From an uncultured Woeseiaceae bacterium (lineage in GTDB: Bacteria; Pseudomonadota; Gammaproteobacteria; Steroidobacterales; Woeseiaceae): a stretch of DNA of 32,748 nt. Below, one piece after another: positions 10,173 to 20,466 of this stretch. Both the position numbers and the translations under genes were made by a program. Numbering within the stretch: the first letter of the stretch is position 1; every line of letters starts with the position of its first letter. Location: NCBI GenBank assembly GCA_905480255.1, contig CAJQPR010000144.1, positions 1 through 32,748 on the forward strand, read 5' to 3'. Below the pieces are notes generated by a model. It did no database searches and was not told where the DNA came from. It saw nothing but the letters and a program-made list of their open reading frames with translations.

Positions 10173-11507
10173 CTAGGTAGAGGCTTCTGCCACAACAGAT
10201 GCCAGCCTTTCAGCCAGGCTCAGCACCTGATGCTCGTCCTCGCCTTCCACCATTACCCTGATGACCGGTTCCGTGCCGGATGCCCGCAAAACCACACGTC
10301 CGGTCTTTGCGAGCTCCTCCTCCGCCCTGCTGACGGCATCCCGAATGGCCGGCACGTCGTGCGGATTCATCCGCTTCTCTGTACGAACATTCAGCATCGT
10401 CTGGGGGTAACGTGACATCCCGGCAATGAGCTCCGACAAGGGCTTCCCGGAGCGTTTCATTACGGCCAAAATTTGCAGCGCGGTTACCATGCCGTCACCG
10501 GTAGTTGTTTTATCGAGGCAAATCATGTGTCCGGAGGTCTCACCACCGATAATTCCGCCGGTTTCCCGCAACGCCTCAAGGACATACCGATCACCGACGG
10601 CTGCCCGCCTGAACTCGATACCGTGGCGTTCCAGCGCATGCTCGAGGCCAAGATTACTCATGACCGTACCGACGACAGGGCCTTGCAGCACGCCCTCAGC
10701 TTTTCTTGCTATGGCCAGCACGTACAAAAGCTGGTCTCCGTCTATGATTCCGCCTAGCTCGTCGATCATCACGACCCTGTCACCGTCACCATCCAGTGCG
10801 ATTCCGACGGCTGCTTCTACCGCCATTACGGTCTTCTGCAGCAATTCAGGATGCGTCGAGCCGCAACCGTCGTTGATATTGCGGCCATTAGGCGAGCAGC
10901 CAAGCGTGATCACCTCAGCTCCCAGCTCATTCAGAGTTCGCGGCCCAACTTTGTACCCGGCCCCATTGGCACCATCAAACACAACCTTCATGCCATCAAG
11001 ATCGAGATCAGAAGGAAACGTCGATTTGCAGAAATCCTGGTAGTGAGTTCGAGCGGTGTCAATGCGGGTTGCGCGGCCCAGCTTGCTGGATTCAAGCGTT
11101 ATTGCCGGATTCTTCAATAAACGCTCAATTTTCATTTCGACATCGTCGGACAACTTCGCACCATCGCTATCGAAGAACTTGATGCCATTGTCGAAGTACG
11201 GGTTGTGGGAAGCGCTGATGACCACGCCAAGATTGGCTCCAAGCGCCTGCGTGAGGTTAGCAATGCCGGGTGTTGGCAAAGGACCCAGCAGAAGCACGTC
11301 GGCACCGGCCGCAACAAAGCCGGCTTCAAGCGCGGACTCAAACATGTAACCAGACAGCCTGGTGTCCTTGCCGATCAGTACGGTGCCACCTTCGGGCACC
11401 AGGACCTGCGCGGCGGCGCTCGCCAGGCGCAATGCAAACTCGGCACTCATCGGATCATTGCCGACCGTACCCCTTACTCCATCAGTACCAAAGAATTCCC
11501 TGCTCAT
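10173..11507 (-). CDS. glmM: Phosphoglucosamine mutase
   Basis: GlmM converts glucosamine 6-phosphate to glucosamine 1-phosphate on the way to UDP-GlcNAc for peptidoglycan and LPS. The 444-residue protein has the phosphoserine loop ISASHNP (catalytic S100), the Mg-binding DGDGDR (residues 239-244), the sugar-binding GGETSGHM and a C-terminal phosphate loop RASGTEPVIRV. The N-terminus MSREFFGTDGVRG is canonical. Its ATG shares one base with the folP stop (TAATG), so the two are translationally coupled, as in E. coli. Confidence 0.98.
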   Translation of the reverse strand: MSREFFGTDGVRGTVGNDPMSAEFALRLASAAAQVLVPEGGTVLIGKDTRLSGYMFESALEAGFVAAGADVLLLGPLPTPGIANLTQALGANLGVVISASHNPYFDNGIKFFDSDGAKLSDDVEMKIERLLKNPAITLESSKLGRATRIDTARTHYQDFCKSTFPSDLDLDGMKVVFDGANGAGYKVGPRTLNELGAEVITLGCSPNGRNINDGCGSTHPELLQKTVMAVEAAVGIALDGDGDRVVMIDELGGIIDGDQLLYVLAIARKAEGVLQGPVVGTVMSNLGLEHALERHGIEFRRAAVGDRYVLEALRETGGIIGGETSGHMICLDKTTTGDGMVTALQILAVMKRSGKPLSELIAGMSRYPQTMLNVRTEKRMNPHDVPAIRDAVSRAEEELAKTGRVVLRASGTEPVIRVMVEGEDEHQVLSLAERLASVVAEAST

Positions 11508-12343
11508 TATCCTCGTCCAGCCTGTTTAATTGCCTCGGCAACCATCAATGCATCCACCGTCGAGGCCACGTCATGTGTTCGTACAATGTTCGCTCCTCGA
11601 TCAATGGCTGCCAGGGCCGCCGCGATCCCCGCCGACACCCGCTCTCCAACCGGTTTTCCGGTCAGATTGCCGAGCCATTGTTTGCGGGACAAGCCTACCA
11701 GCAAAGGCAGTTCCAGTACCGCGAATTGATCAAGGTTTGCCAACAGTTTCAGGTTGTGGGCATCGTTCTTGCCAAATCCAAATCCGGGATCGACCAGCAT
11801 TCTTTCTTTTTCAATGCCGGCGGCAGAACAGATTTCAACTCTCTCGGCCAAAAACCTGATGACGTCTCCTGGCAGCTCACCGTAAACCGGCGCCTGCTGC
11901 ATGCTCTCCGGAGATCCCTGCATGTGCATCAGGCATACTGCTGCATCAAGCCCGGCGGCCACCTCCAGGGCGCCTTCTTTTCGCAACGCAAACACGTCGT
12001 TAATCATGACGGCACCTGCTCGCACGGCCTGTTCCATCACCTCCGGCTTACTTGAGTCGACCGAAACCGCAACATCAAGGCGGCTGGACAGGCGCTCAAC
12101 AACCGGAATGACCCGGTCCAACTCTTCCTGCAATGGAGTCTCTTCAGACCCTGGCCGAGTCGAGTCGCCACCGATATCGATTATATCCGCGCCTTCTTCG
12201 TGCATTTCGGCTGCGCGCAGAAGCGCCTGATCGGGAGAGAGGTAGTTGCCACCGTCGGAAAACGAGTCGGGCGTGACATTGAGCACGCCCATTACCCGGG
12301 GCTGTTCAAGAGATAGTGTTCGATGACCGAGTCGCAGTTCCAT
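11507..12343 (-). CDS. folP: Dihydropteroate synthase
   Basis: FolP joins p-aminobenzoate to the pterin diphosphate in folate synthesis and is the sulfonamide target. Signatures of the TIM-barrel enzyme are VMGVLNVTPDSFSDGG, DIIDIGGDSTRPG, MINDVFAL, VDPGFGFGKN, LVGLSRK and the closing RTHDV. I chose the ATG at 12343 (MELRLG, 278 residues). A TTG start at 12358 would add five residues but has no better ribosome site. It follows ftsH after a hairpin, so it may have its own promoter or depend on read-through. Confidence 0.95.
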   Translation of the reverse strand: MELRLGHRTLSLEQPRVMGVLNVTPDSFSDGGNYLSPDQALLRAAEMHEEGADIIDIGGDSTRPGSEETPLQEELDRVIPVVERLSSRLDVAVSVDSSKPEVMEQAVRAGAVMINDVFALRKEGALEVAAGLDAAVCLMHMQGSPESMQQAPVYGELPGDVIRFLAERVEICSAAGIEKERMLVDPGFGFGKNDAHNLKLLANLDQFAVLELPLLVGLSRKQWLGNLTGKPVGERVSAGIAAALAAIDRGANIVRTHDVASTVDALMVAEAIKQAGRG

Positions 12344-12370
12344 ATCCGTAACCCACAAATCCGAGGCTTA

Positions 12371-12403
12371 AAATGCAAAACGGCAGCTCTCAGGCTGCCG
12401 TTT
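12371..12403 (-). terminator. Probable terminator or attenuator after ftsH
   Basis: A perfect 10-bp stem (AAACGGCAGC/GCTGCCGTTT with a 6-base loop) lies 19 bases after the ftsH stop on the minus strand. It is followed by TTTTGCATTTT, an interrupted T tract, so termination may be partial and some read-through into folP-glmM is likely. Confidence 0.65.
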
Positions 12404-12422
12404 CACAGAGTGCTTCGTTCGG

Positions 12423-14342
12423 CTAATGCTCCGATGCAGGGCCGCCGATCGGCGTCACAGTATCTGACTTATCATCTTTCTTTTTCACAGAAGGAGAATC
12501 GTCAGAATCATCCCAGTCGGCCGGTGGTCTTGGTTCGCGACCTGCCATGATGTCCTTGACCTGCTCCATATCAATTGTTTCGTATTTCATCAGCGCCTTG
12601 GCCATGACGTGCAGCTTCTCCTCATGTTCCTTGAGCAGAGACTCGGCACGAGTGTAATTTCGATCAATAATCTGGCGAACTTCCTCGTCGATCGTGTGCA
12701 CAGTGACGTCGGAAACCTGCTTGTGCTGAGTGACGGAGCGTCCAAGGAACACTTCACCGTCATCTTCGCTGTAGGTCAACGGACCCAGCTTCTCAGACAA
12801 GCCCCACTTCGTGACCATGTTGCGCGCAATTTCCGTCGCACGTTCGATGTCATTCGACGCGCCAGTGGTCACATGATCAGCCCCAAGCGTCATCTCTTCA
12901 GCTATGCGGCCGCCGAACAACGTTGAGATATTGCTCTCGAGCGTACATTTCGAGACGCTGTATTTGTCTTCTTCAGGCAAATACATCGTGACGCCCAGCG
13001 CCCTGCCTCGCGGAATTATGGTCACTTTGTAAACCGGGTCGTGATCCGGGACGCAAAAGCCGACAATCGCGTGGCCTGCCTCATGGAAGGCTGTATTCAA
13101 TTTTTCCTTTTCACTCATGACCATCGAGCGTCGCTCGGTGCCCATCATTATTTTGTCTTTGGCTTTCTCGAACTCTTCCATGCTGACAACGCGCTTATTG
13201 GAGCGAGCAGCAAACAATGCGGCCTCGTTGACGAGGTTGGCCAGATCGGCGCCCGAAAACCCTGGAGTTCCGCGAGCAATGATGCTGGGAACAACATCTT
13301 CATCCAATGGCACTTTGCGCATGTGTACTTTCAGAATCTGCTCGCGCCCGCGAATATCAGGAAGCGGCACAACCACCTGGCGGTCGAATCGTCCGGGGCG
13401 TAACAAAGCCGGATCCAGAACATCCGGCCGATTGGTTGCGGCAATCACAATGACGCCTTCGTTACCTTCGAAGCCATCCATTTCAACCAGCATCTGGTTA
13501 AGCGTCTGCTCACGCTCGTCGTGCCCACCGCCAAGGCCGGCACCACGATGCCTGCCTACCGCGTCAAGCTCGTCGATAAATATGATGCAGGGCGCCTGCT
13601 TCTTGGCCTGCTCGAACATGTCCCTTACGCGGGATGCACCAACGCCAACAAACATTTCGACGAAATCCGAACCCGAAATCGTGAAAAACGGCACTTTTGC
13701 TTCGCCGGCGATCGCTTTCGCCAGCAATGTCTTACCTGTGCCCGGTGAACCGACCATCAGCACGCCCTTGGGGATCTTGCCCCCCAGGCGCTGGAATTTG
13801 CTGGGATCTTTCAGGAAGTCGACGATTTCACTGACCTCTTCCTTGGCCTCTTCAATACCGGCAACGTCGGCAAACGACACGCCCACCTGGTCTTCACCAA
13901 GCAGTCGCGCTTTGCTCTTACCAAACGACATTGCGCCGCGGCCGCCGCCGCCGCCCTGCATTTGCCGCATAAAGTAAATCCAGACACCAATGAGAAGCAG
14001 AATCGGGAAAGAACTGATCAGAAGCTGACCTATCAGGCTCTGCGACTCCGGCTCCTGGGCCGTGAATGTCACGCTGTTTTCTTCAAGAATTCCGATCAGT
14101 GTGTTGTTGTCGGTTTCAGGACTTATTGTGTAGTACTGCAACGGAGGACGGCTGCCAAAGTTAATTCGCTCGCCGGAGAATTCCACGCGCTGGACCTTCC
14201 CGCCGCGAACATCCTGCAGAAACACGGAATAATCCGTGGGTTTGGCAGCTTGCCCTGTCGCCGTACTGAGGCCCTGCACAACTGACAGAAGCACAACAAT
14301 AATGACAATGAAAACAAGAATATTTTTGGTCAGATCATTCAC
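12423..14342 (-). CDS. ftsH: ATP-dependent zinc metalloprotease FtsH
   Basis: FtsH is a membrane-anchored hexameric AAA+ protease that degrades misassembled membrane proteins and short-lived regulators such as sigma-32 and LpxC in E. coli. Two membrane helices (about 6-25 and 105-125) flank a periplasmic domain. Then come Walker A GSPGTGKT (about 198-205), Walker [10 protein letters not shown], the SRH region [18 protein letters not shown] and the zinc motif HEAGH (about 420-424). I prefer the GTG at 14342, which starts the typical [10 protein letters not shown] and gives 639 residues. A TTG at 14363 would add seven residues overlapping the GGAGTGG ribosome site. The gene follows rlmE, as in E. 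coli. Confidence 0.96.
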   Translation of the reverse strand: MNDLTKNILVFIVIIVVLLSVVQGLSTATGQAAKPTDYSVFLQDVRGGKVQRVEFSGERINFGSRPPLQYYTISPETDNNTLIGILEENSVTFTAQEPESQSLIGQLLISSFPILLLIGVWIYFMRQMQGGGGGRGAMSFGKSKARLLGEDQVGVSFADVAGIEEAKEEVSEIVDFLKDPSKFQRLGGKIPKGVLMVGSPGTGKTLLAKAIAGEAKVPFFTISGSDFVEMFVGVGASRVRDMFEQAKKQAPCIIFIDELDAVGRHRGAGLGGGHDEREQTLNQMLVEMDGFEGNEGVIVIAATNRPDVLDPALLRPGRFDRQVVVPLPDIRGREQILKVHMRKVPLDEDVVPSIIARGTPGFSGADLANLVNEAALFAARSNKRVVSMEEFEKAKDKIMMGTERRSMVMSEKEKLNTAFHEAGHAIVGFCVPDHDPVYKVTIIPRGRALGVTMYLPEEDKYSVSKCTLESNISTLFGGRIAEEMTLGADHVTTGASNDIERATEIARNMVTKWGLSEKLGPLTYSEDDGEVFLGRSVTQHKQVSDVTVHTIDEEVRQIIDRNYTRAESLLKEHEEKLHVMAKALMKYETIDMEQVKDIMAGREPRPPADWDDSDDSPSVKKKDDKSDTVTPIGGPASEH

Positions 14343-14398
14343 GAAAGATTTACCACTCCACAAGCAGGATTTAGACTGCGTCTAAGGATTAGACACTA

Positions 14399-15022
14399 CT
14401 ATAGTTGATAGTTTCTCGCCACAAGGTAGATCTCACTACTACCGGGCCGCGAGGCCTTTGGTTTAACCGCTTTTACTTTATCAAACGAGGTCCTGACGTC
14501 GGCAATAAACGCGTCCGTACCCTCCCCCTGGAAAAGCTTGCTGACAAAGTTACCTTTGCGCCCGAGGGTCTGCCTGGCCAGATCCAGCGCCAGTTCTGCC
14601 AAATACATGGATCTGGGCTGGTCGACAGCCTTGGTCCCGGTGATATTGGGTGCCATATCGCTCATTACAAGATCCGCCCGATCATCTCCGAGGAGATCGC
14701 CCAGCTGCTGCAGAACCTCAGCCTCCGTGAAGTCTCCCTGGATGAATTCAACTCCGGGCAATGAGTCCATGGGCAGGAGATCAAGCGCGATGATTCGCGC
14801 ACGTCCATCCAGACAATGGTTTACATACTGGCTCCAGCCGCCGGGTGCCGCTCCCAGGTCGATACAAGTCATACCGGGTTTCAGGAATCGCTCCTTGTCT
14901 GCGATCTCCTTCAGTTTAAACACGGCGCGCGATCGCCAGCCTTCCTTCCGGGCCTGCAGGACGTAAGGATCTTTTTCCTGGCGTCGGCGCCACGAACCGC
15001 TGCTTCTTCTCGGCTTACTCAT
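14399..15022 (-). CDS. rlmE: 23S rRNA (uridine-2'-O)-methyltransferase RlmE
   Basis: RlmE (FtsJ/RrmJ) is a heat-shock-linked enzyme that 2'-O-methylates U2552 (E. coli numbering) in the A-loop of 23S rRNA. The 207-residue protein has the SAM-binding DLGAAPGGWSQY, and the K-D-K-E catalytic residues lie in RSRAVFKL, VMSDMAPN, NFVSKLFQG and SSEIYLVAR. It heads the rlmE-ftsH pair and is divergent from yhbY, with only 23 bases between the two start codons. Confidence 0.97.
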   Translation of the reverse strand: MSKPRRSSGSWRRRQEKDPYVLQARKEGWRSRAVFKLKEIADKERFLKPGMTCIDLGAAPGGWSQYVNHCLDGRARIIALDLLPMDSLPGVEFIQGDFTEAEVLQQLGDLLGDDRADLVMSDMAPNITGTKAVDQPRSMYLAELALDLARQTLGRKGNFVSKLFQGEGTDAFIADVRTSFDKVKAVKPKASRPGSSEIYLVARNYQL

Positions 15023-15032
15023 AATGGGTTGC

Positions 15033-15038
15033 TACAAT
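15033..15038 (+). promoter_or_regulatory. Possible -10 element for yhbY
   Basis: TACAAT on the plus strand lies 7 bases before the chosen yhbY ATG at 15046, which would make the mRNA leaderless or nearly so. I see no convincing -35, so this is tentative. Confidence 0.25.
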
Positions 15039-15045
15039 GCGCCCG

Positions 15046-15345
15046 ATGAACTTGTCTGAATCACAAAAGAAATTTCTGCGTGGCCTCGGCCACCAGTTGA
15101 AGCCCGTCATTATGGTCGGCGACGCCGGCCTTTCTGATGGTGTCCTGAAAGAATTTGCGTCCACGATTGAGCATCACGAGTTGATCAAGGTTCGAATTCG
15201 CGCCGGCGACCGCTCCGCCCGAGATGAAATTATTAAGAATCTCTGCGACAAGGGTTCCTCGAGCCTGGTGGCGCGAATCGGCAATGTTGCTTTGCTCTAT
15301 CGGCGAAACGAAGAAAAGCCTCGCATCCCTCTGCCAATGAAGTGA
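15046..15345 (+). CDS. yhbY: Ribosome-associated CRM-domain protein YhbY
   Basis: YhbY is a single-domain CRM RNA-binding protein that associates with pre-50S particles. The sequence matches the family along its length: MNLSESQKKFLRGLGHQLKP, the GxxG-type loop VGDAGLSDGV and EHHELIKVRI. I chose the second ATG (15046, 99 residues), because homologues begin MNLS; the ATG at 15037 would add MRP. It is transcribed away from rlmE and towards greA, and no terminator is visible in the 17-base gap before the convergent greA stop. Confidence 0.94.
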   Translation: MNLSESQKKFLRGLGHQLKPVIMVGDAGLSDGVLKEFASTIEHHELIKVRIRAGDRSARDEIIKNLCDKGSSSLVARIGNVALLYRRNEEKPRIPLPMK

Positions 15346-15362
15346 GCCACGCAGGAAGCTGC

Positions 15363-15839
15363 CTAAATATAACGAACCTGGATAATTTCGTATTCCTTGT
15401 CCCCGCCAGGCGCTGAAAAATTGATCTCATCACCTTCATTCTTACCAATCAATGCCCTGGCGATTGGCGACGTATATGAAATAAGCCCCGCACCGATATC
15501 CGCTTCGTCCTCACCAACAATTCTGTAGGTCGTTTCGATTTCAGCCTGAACATCGTACAACTCTACTGTCGAGCCGAAGATTACCTTGCCACGGGCATCG
15601 ACCTCGGTAACGTCGATAATCTGAATGTGTGAGAGCTTGCCCTCAATTTCCTTTATTCGACCTTCAATGAATCCCTGCTGCTCTTTGGCCGCATGATACT
15701 CAGCGTTTTCCTTGAGATCACCATGCGCACGCGCCTCGGCAATTGCCTGTATGACTTCCGGTCGATCTTCTGATTTCAGCTTTTGCAGTTCCTCGCGAAG
15801 CAACTCCGCGCCTCGAACTGTCATTGGCACTTTGCTCAT
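15363..15839 (-). CDS. greA: Transcription elongation factor GreA
   Basis: GreA rescues backtracked RNA polymerase by stimulating transcript cleavage through its secondary channel. The 158-residue protein has an N-terminal coiled coil (about 1-75) with the acidic tip [20 protein letters not shown], whose Asp and Glu are the catalytic pair. A C-terminal FKBP-like domain ends in [15 protein letters not shown]. Its ATG overlaps the carB stop by 4 bases, so carA-carB-greA form a unit, as in Pseudomonas. Confidence 0.98.
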   Translation of the reverse strand: MSKVPMTVRGAELLREELQKLKSEDRPEVIQAIAEARAHGDLKENAEYHAAKEQQGFIEGRIKEIEGKLSHIQIIDVTEVDARGKVIFGSTVELYDVQAEIETTYRIVGEDEADIGAGLISYTSPIARALIGKNEGDEINFSAPGGDKEYEIIQVRYI

Positions 15840-18800
15840 GCCGCCACCTCTTTGTGCAGGTCCTGGAGACGATTTACATCACTATCATCGAGATGTTCAA
15901 GGGCATTGCAGGTCGCAATTGCAGCGCCCAGGGTTGTGTAATAAGTCACATTCGTCCGAACGGCTTCAGCACGAATCGAAGCTGATTCCCGAATCGCCTG
16001 CTTGCCTTCCGTCGTATTGACGATTAATGAAATTTCCATATTCTTGATCATGTCAACGATGTGCGGCCTGCCCTCACGAACTTTGTTCACTCGGCGGCAA
16101 TCAACACCTGCTTCCGTAAGGCACTTCGCTGTCCCGTCCGTGGCCACAATATCGAAGCCACGCTTCACCAGGATGTTAGCGAGTTCCACGCACCCGGATT
16201 TATCACGCTCCCGGACACTGAGCAATGCTGTGCCTTGAGTCGGCAGCACAACGCCGGATGCAAGCTGCGCCTTCGCATACGCCTCCCCGAAAGTTCGTCC
16301 GATCCCCATTACCTCACCGGTAGATTTCATTTCGGGCCCCAGGATCGGATCCGCGCCAGCAAATTTCATGAATGGAAATACCGCTTCTTTGACCGAATAG
16401 TATTCCGGAATACGCTGGTTCACGTACCCCTGTTTCTCCAGTGACTCGCCAGCCATTACGCACGCCGCAATCTTGGCAAGCGGAATCCCCGTCGCCTTTG
16501 ACACAAATGGTACCGTTCGTGATGCTCGCGGATTCACTTCCAGCAAATATACGATGTCGTTTTGAATCGCAAACTGGATATTCATCAGCCCGACCACGTT
16601 TAAACCATTGGCGAGCTTCACTGTTTGCTCTACAAGAGTTTCCTGCAATTCTTTGCTCAGACTGAACGGAGGAAGGGAGCAACCCGAGTCTCCGGAATGT
16701 ACGCCAGCCTGCTCGATGTGCTCCATGATGCCGCCGATCAATACTCGTTCGCCGTCGCAGATTGCGTCAACGTCAACCTCGATGGCCAGATCGAGGAACC
16801 GGTCGAGCAGCACAGGGCTGTCGTTTGATACGCCGATTGCCGCATCCATATACGCGGCCAGGTCGTCTTCACCATGCACGATTTCCATTGCACGGCCACC
16901 AAGAACGTAGGAAGGCCTCACAACCAGCGGATAGCCCACATCGGCCCCCATCGAAATCGCCTCGTCCTGGTTACGCGCCGTCCGGTTCGGTGGTTGTTTT
17001 AGCTGCAGGTCCTCGACCAACTTCTGAAATCGCTCGCGATCTTCGGCAAGATCAATGGAGTCCGGCGATGTGCCGATAATCGGTGCGCCAGCGGCCTCGA
17101 GGTCACGAGCCAGTTTTAGTGGCGTCTGGCCACCATACTGAACGATGACTCCTTTTGGCTTTTCTTTTTCAATGATTTCCATGACGTCTTCAAACGTCAG
17201 AGACTCAAAATACAATCGGTCGGAGGTATCGTAATCGGTTGAGACTGTTTCCGGATTGCAGTTGACCATGATGGTCTCGTAACCCAATTCCCGGAGTGCA
17301 AGCGCGGCATGTACACAACAATAATCGAACTCGATGCCCTGCCCGATCCGATTCGGGCCGCCGCCCAGAATCATCATCTTGGGCTTGTCACCCGGATCTG
17401 CCTCGCATTCTTCTTCGTAAGTTGAATACATGTACGCAGTGGTGGTGGAAAACTCTGCGGCGCAGGTATCCACTCGTTTGAAGACCGGCCGAATTCCTGC
17501 ATCAATCCTGCGTTGCCGAACGACTTTTTCTTTCTGCCGCAAAAGCGTTGCCAACCGCGCGTCTGAAAAACCCTTGCGCTTCAGCTGGCGGATACGGACT
17601 TCGTTCAATCCCTCAAAGCCCTCGGTCCTGACCTGCTTCTCTTCTTTGACGAGATCTGCAATCTGCACAAGAAACCACGGATCGATGCCCGTCAGCTCAC
17701 CGGCTTCCTCGAGAGAGAATTCATGCCGTAGTGCATCAGCCAGGTAAAAAAGACGATCCGCGCCTGGATGGCGCAGTTCCTGGCATAGCCTGTCCCTGTC
17801 CTCATTATCGGCAATCGCCCTGATCTTTTCGTCCAGGCCGTCGACGCCAGTCTCAAGGCCGCGCAGCGCTTTCTGCAGAGATTCCTGGAAATTTCTGCCG
17901 ATCGCCATGACTTCGCCAACCGACTTCATCTGAGTCGTTAGTTTGTCGTTGGCACCCGGAAATTTCTCAAAAGTGAATCTGGGGATCTTGGTGACCACGT
18001 AGTCGATAGTTGGTTCGAACGAGGCGGGCGTCATGCCACCGGTTATCTCATTCCGAAGCTCATCAAGCGTATAGCCTACTGCGAGTTTCGCAGCGACCTT
18101 TGCAATGGGAAATCCGGTCGCCTTTGACGCGAGCGCGGACGATCGGGACACCCGTGGATTCATTTCGATAATGAGCAGGCGCCCATCTTCCGGATTTACG
18201 GCAAACTGCACGTTGGAGCCGCCGGTTTCTACCCCTATTTTTCGCAGCACATCAATTGATGCGTTGCGCATTCGCTGATATTCCTTGTCCGTCAGCGTTT
18301 GGGCTGGCGCGACTGTAATGGAATCGCCGGTGTGAACGCCCATGGGGTCCAGATTCTCAATGGCGCATACGATAATGCAGTTGTCATTCTTGTCCCTGAC
18401 AACCTCCATTTCGAACTCTTTCCAGCCGATGACAGATTCTTCCAGCAACACCTCTGTCGTCGGCGACATTTCGAGACCGTGAGATACAATTCGCTTGAAT
18501 TCTTCCTGGTTGTAGGCGATGCCACCGCCGGTACCGCCCATCGTGAAAGACGGACGGATAATCGTCGGATAGCCAACTTCTGATTGCTTCTCAACGGCCT
18601 CCTCCAGCGTGTGTGCGATCTCCGCTTTGGGACTTTCGAGACCGATTTCACCCATGGCCTTGCGGAACAGTTCTCTGTCCTCCGCCATGTCGATCGCTTC
18701 GCGCGATGCAGCAATTAACTCAACCCGGTACTTCTCCAGAACGCCTTCGCGTACAAGGTCCAGGGCGCAGTTGAGGCCGGTCTGTCCACCCATGGTAGGC

Positions 18801-19060
18801 AGCAGGGCATCGGGTCTTTCTTTGGCAATGATCCGCTCAAGCGCCGTCCAGTGAACAGGCTCGATATAGACCGCATCCGCGGTTTCAGGGTCCGTCATGA
18901 TGGTAGCGGGGTTCGAGTTAACGAGGATGACCCGATAACCTTCTTCCTTGAGTGCCTTGCAAGCCTGCGCGCCGGAATAATCGAACTCGCAGGCCTGTCC
19001 GATAACAATAGGACCGGCACCGATTATGAGGACACTTTCAATGTCTGTACGTTTTGGCAT
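15836..19060 (-). CDS. carB: Carbamoyl-phosphate synthase large subunit
   Basis: CarB makes carbamoyl phosphate from bicarbonate, two ATP and ammonia supplied by CarA, for pyrimidine and arginine synthesis. The 1074-residue protein (E. coli 1073) shows two homologous ATP-grasp halves: the first begins with [17 protein letters not shown] and has [11 protein letters not shown]; the second begins [17 protein letters not shown] and has [14 protein letters not shown]. The C-terminal MGS-like allosteric domain includes [16 protein letters not shown]. It starts 74 bases after carA across an AT-rich gap and overlaps greA by 4 bases. Confidence 0.98.
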   Translation of the reverse strand: MPKRTDIESVLIIGAGPIVIGQACEFDYSGAQACKALKEEGYRVILVNSNPATIMTDPETADAVYIEPVHWTALERIIAKERPDALLPTMGGQTGLNCALDLVREGVLEKYRVELIAASREAIDMAEDRELFRKAMGEIGLESPKAEIAHTLEEAVEKQSEVGYPTIIRPSFTMGGTGGGIAYNQEEFKRIVSHGLEMSPTTEVLLEESVIGWKEFEMEVVRDKNDNCIIVCAIENLDPMGVHTGDSITVAPAQTLTDKEYQRMRNASIDVLRKIGVETGGSNVQFAVNPEDGRLLIIEMNPRVSRSSALASKATGFPIAKVAAKLAVGYTLDELRNEITGGMTPASFEPTIDYVVTKIPRFTFEKFPGANDKLTTQMKSVGEVMAIGRNFQESLQKALRGLETGVDGLDEKIRAIADNEDRDRLCQELRHPGADRLFYLADALRHEFSLEEAGELTGIDPWFLVQIADLVKEEKQVRTEGFEGLNEVRIRQLKRKGFSDARLATLLRQKEKVVRQRRIDAGIRPVFKRVDTCAAEFSTTTAYMYSTYEEECEADPGDKPKMMILGGGPNRIGQGIEFDYCCVHAALALRELGYETIMVNCNPETVSTDYDTSDRLYFESLTFEDVMEIIEKEKPKGVIVQYGGQTPLKLARDLEAAGAPIIGTSPDSIDLAEDRERFQKLVEDLQLKQPPNRTARNQDEAISMGADVGYPLVVRPSYVLGGRAMEIVHGEDDLAAYMDAAIGVSNDSPVLLDRFLDLAIEVDVDAICDGERVLIGGIMEHIEQAGVHSGDSGCSLPPFSLSKELQETLVEQTVKLANGLNVVGLMNIQFAIQNDIVYLLEVNPRASRTVPFVSKATGIPLAKIAACVMAGESLEKQGYVNQRIPEYYSVKEAVFPFMKFAGADPILGPEMKSTGEVMGIGRTFGEAYAKAQLASGVVLPTQGTALLSVRERDKSGCVELANILVKRGFDIVATDGTAKCLTEAGVDCRRVNKVREGRPHIVDMIKNMEISLIVNTTEGKQAIRESASIRAEAVRTNVTYYTTLGAAIATCNALEHLDDSDVNRLQDLHKEVAA

Positions 19061-19134
19061 GCGTTAGGAATCAGAGTCGATCATTAGTGACTAATTACTT
19101 TAAGTATTTATTATAAATATATGTTTTTAATAAA
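19061..19134 (-). promoter_or_regulatory. AT-rich carA-carB gap with candidate internal promoter
   Basis: Bases 19081-19134 contain only 7 G or C out of 54, far below the surrounding genes. On the minus strand a perfect TATAAT (19110-19115) lies 17 bases from a weak TTAGTT (19133-19138), which could start a carB-greA transcript near 19103. The arms ATTAGT/ACTAAT around a single G (19083-19095) form a small palindrome between that start and carB. No terminator fold is seen. Confidence 0.35.
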
Positions 19135-20295
19135 CTAAACAGATATTGCAGATTGACTATTGTTGCGCTTGTATTCATCCATATTGCCGATGAAGCGATC
19201 GAAAAGGTGGAGCACGTCATGCGGTCCGGGACTGGCTTCAGGGTGACCCTGGAAGCTGTATGCCGGCCGATCCTTAAATGCGATGCCCTGCAGCGACCCG
19301 TCGAACAGGGACGTATGCGTAATTTCAATGTTTTCCGGAAGCGAATCCGAGTCAACGGCAAAACCATGATTCTGGCTGGAAATCATTACCCGCCCTGTCG
19401 CCAGATCCTGTACCGGGTGATTGGCGCCGTGATGCCCGAATTTCATCTTCATCGTTTTCGCGCCGGCTGCCAGAGCGAGTAACTGATGCCCCAGGCAAAT
19501 GCCGAAAACGGGCACTGACGATTCAAGAATCTTCTGAATCGCCGTAATTGCATAGTCGCAAGGTTCCGGATCTCCCGGTCCGTTCGAAAGAAACACGCCG
19601 TCCGGAGCGAGATCGAGGACTTCCTCGGCTGACGTGGTCGCCGGAACCACGGTCATTCGACACTCAAGATCAGACAGGATACGCAGAATATTTCGTTTTA
19701 CGCCGTAGTCGTAGGCCACGACATGATACGGAGCAATTCGACGGCTCATGATTCTGGACCGGTCACCGAAGTTGCTCCGGTAGGACCATTGGTAGGAACG
19801 ATCGGTGGTTACAAACTTGGCGAGATCCATCCCGGCAATGCCAGGAAATTTGTTGGCGTGCCGAACGGCTACCTCAGACTCCACGTCACCAGTCATTATG
19901 CAACCCGACTGGGCACCCTTCTCACGCAGAACACGCGTCAGTTTCCTCGTATCAATATCGGCGATGGCAACGGCGTTACCCGCCTTCAGGAATTCAGAAA
20001 AACTTCGCTCCGACCGCCAATTGCTCGACACCATGGAAGCATCGCGAATAATCAGCCCTGACGCATGGATCCTGGAAGACTCCATATCGTCACTGTTAGC
20101 ACCGGTATTGCCGATATGCGGGTAGGTCAGGGTTACGATCTGGCGACAATACGACGGATCCGTCAGGATTTCCTGGTAGCCCGTCATTGCCGTATTAAAT
20201 ACGACTTCGCCGATGGTCTTGCCTTCCGCACCGACAGAAACGCCTCGGAATATAGTTCCGTCTTGAAGAGCCAGAACTGCGGGCGTACTCAACAT
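19135..20295 (-). CDS. carA: Carbamoyl-phosphate synthase small subunit (glutaminase)
   Basis: CarA is the class I amidotransferase subunit that hydrolyses glutamine and channels ammonia to CarB. The 386-residue protein has the N-terminal CPSase domain ([20 protein letters not shown]) and the glutaminase domain with the nucleophile elbow [15 protein letters not shown] and the catalytic His/Glu in [13 protein letters not shown] weak AAGGA ribosome site precedes the ATG. In Pseudomonas dapB lies between dnaJ and carA; here only a 171-base gap with a terminator separates them, so carA should have its own promoter, though I could not pick one out. Confidence 0.98.
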   Translation of the reverse strand: MLSTPAVLALQDGTIFRGVSVGAEGKTIGEVVFNTAMTGYQEILTDPSYCRQIVTLTYPHIGNTGANSDDMESSRIHASGLIIRDASMVSSNWRSERSFSEFLKAGNAVAIADIDTRKLTRVLREKGAQSGCIMTGDVESEVAVRHANKFPGIAGMDLAKFVTTDRSYQWSYRSNFGDRSRIMSRRIAPYHVVAYDYGVKRNILRILSDLECRMTVVPATTSAEEVLDLAPDGVFLSNGPGDPEPCDYAITAIQKILESSVPVFGICLGHQLLALAAGAKTMKMKFGHHGANHPVQDLATGRVMISSQNHGFAVDSDSLPENIEITHTSLFDGSLQGIAFKDRPAYSFQGHPEASPGPHDVLHLFDRFIGNMDEYKRNNSQSAISV

Positions 20296-20356
20296 CGATC
20301 CTTAAGATTCAAACCAAATCCACGGCTTGGTGCCAGTCTATCCGTACATTAGATGC

Positions 20357-20385
20357 ACAAAAGCGGAAGGACATTGCCTTCCGCT
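20357..20385 (-). terminator. Terminator after dnaJ
   Basis: A perfect 9-bp stem AGCGGAAGG/CCTTCCGCT with a 6-base loop (20362-20385) lies about 80 bases past the dnaJ stop on the minus strand. It is followed by TTTTG. The T tract is short, but the strong stem and the position before carA support a terminator. Confidence 0.65.
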
Positions 20386-20466
20386 CATGGATTCGCCGAC
20401 CATCCGGCGACCGGGGGCAGTTTACTTAAGCAGAGCCTGCGGCGCCAGAAAAAAATGTAATTTCGA

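Noticed and set aside
12411-12434. GAGTGC and AATGCTC near the ftsH stop, resembling half CIRCE sites
   Set aside because: The halves are not arranged as an inverted repeat with the right spacing, and they lie in a coding end, not a promoter.
13117-13977. Long open frame (286 codons) on the plus strand opposite ftsH
   Set aside because: It is antisense to a certain gene, its translation is Ser/Pro/Arg-rich with no recognisable domain, and such frames are expected opposite GC-biased codons.
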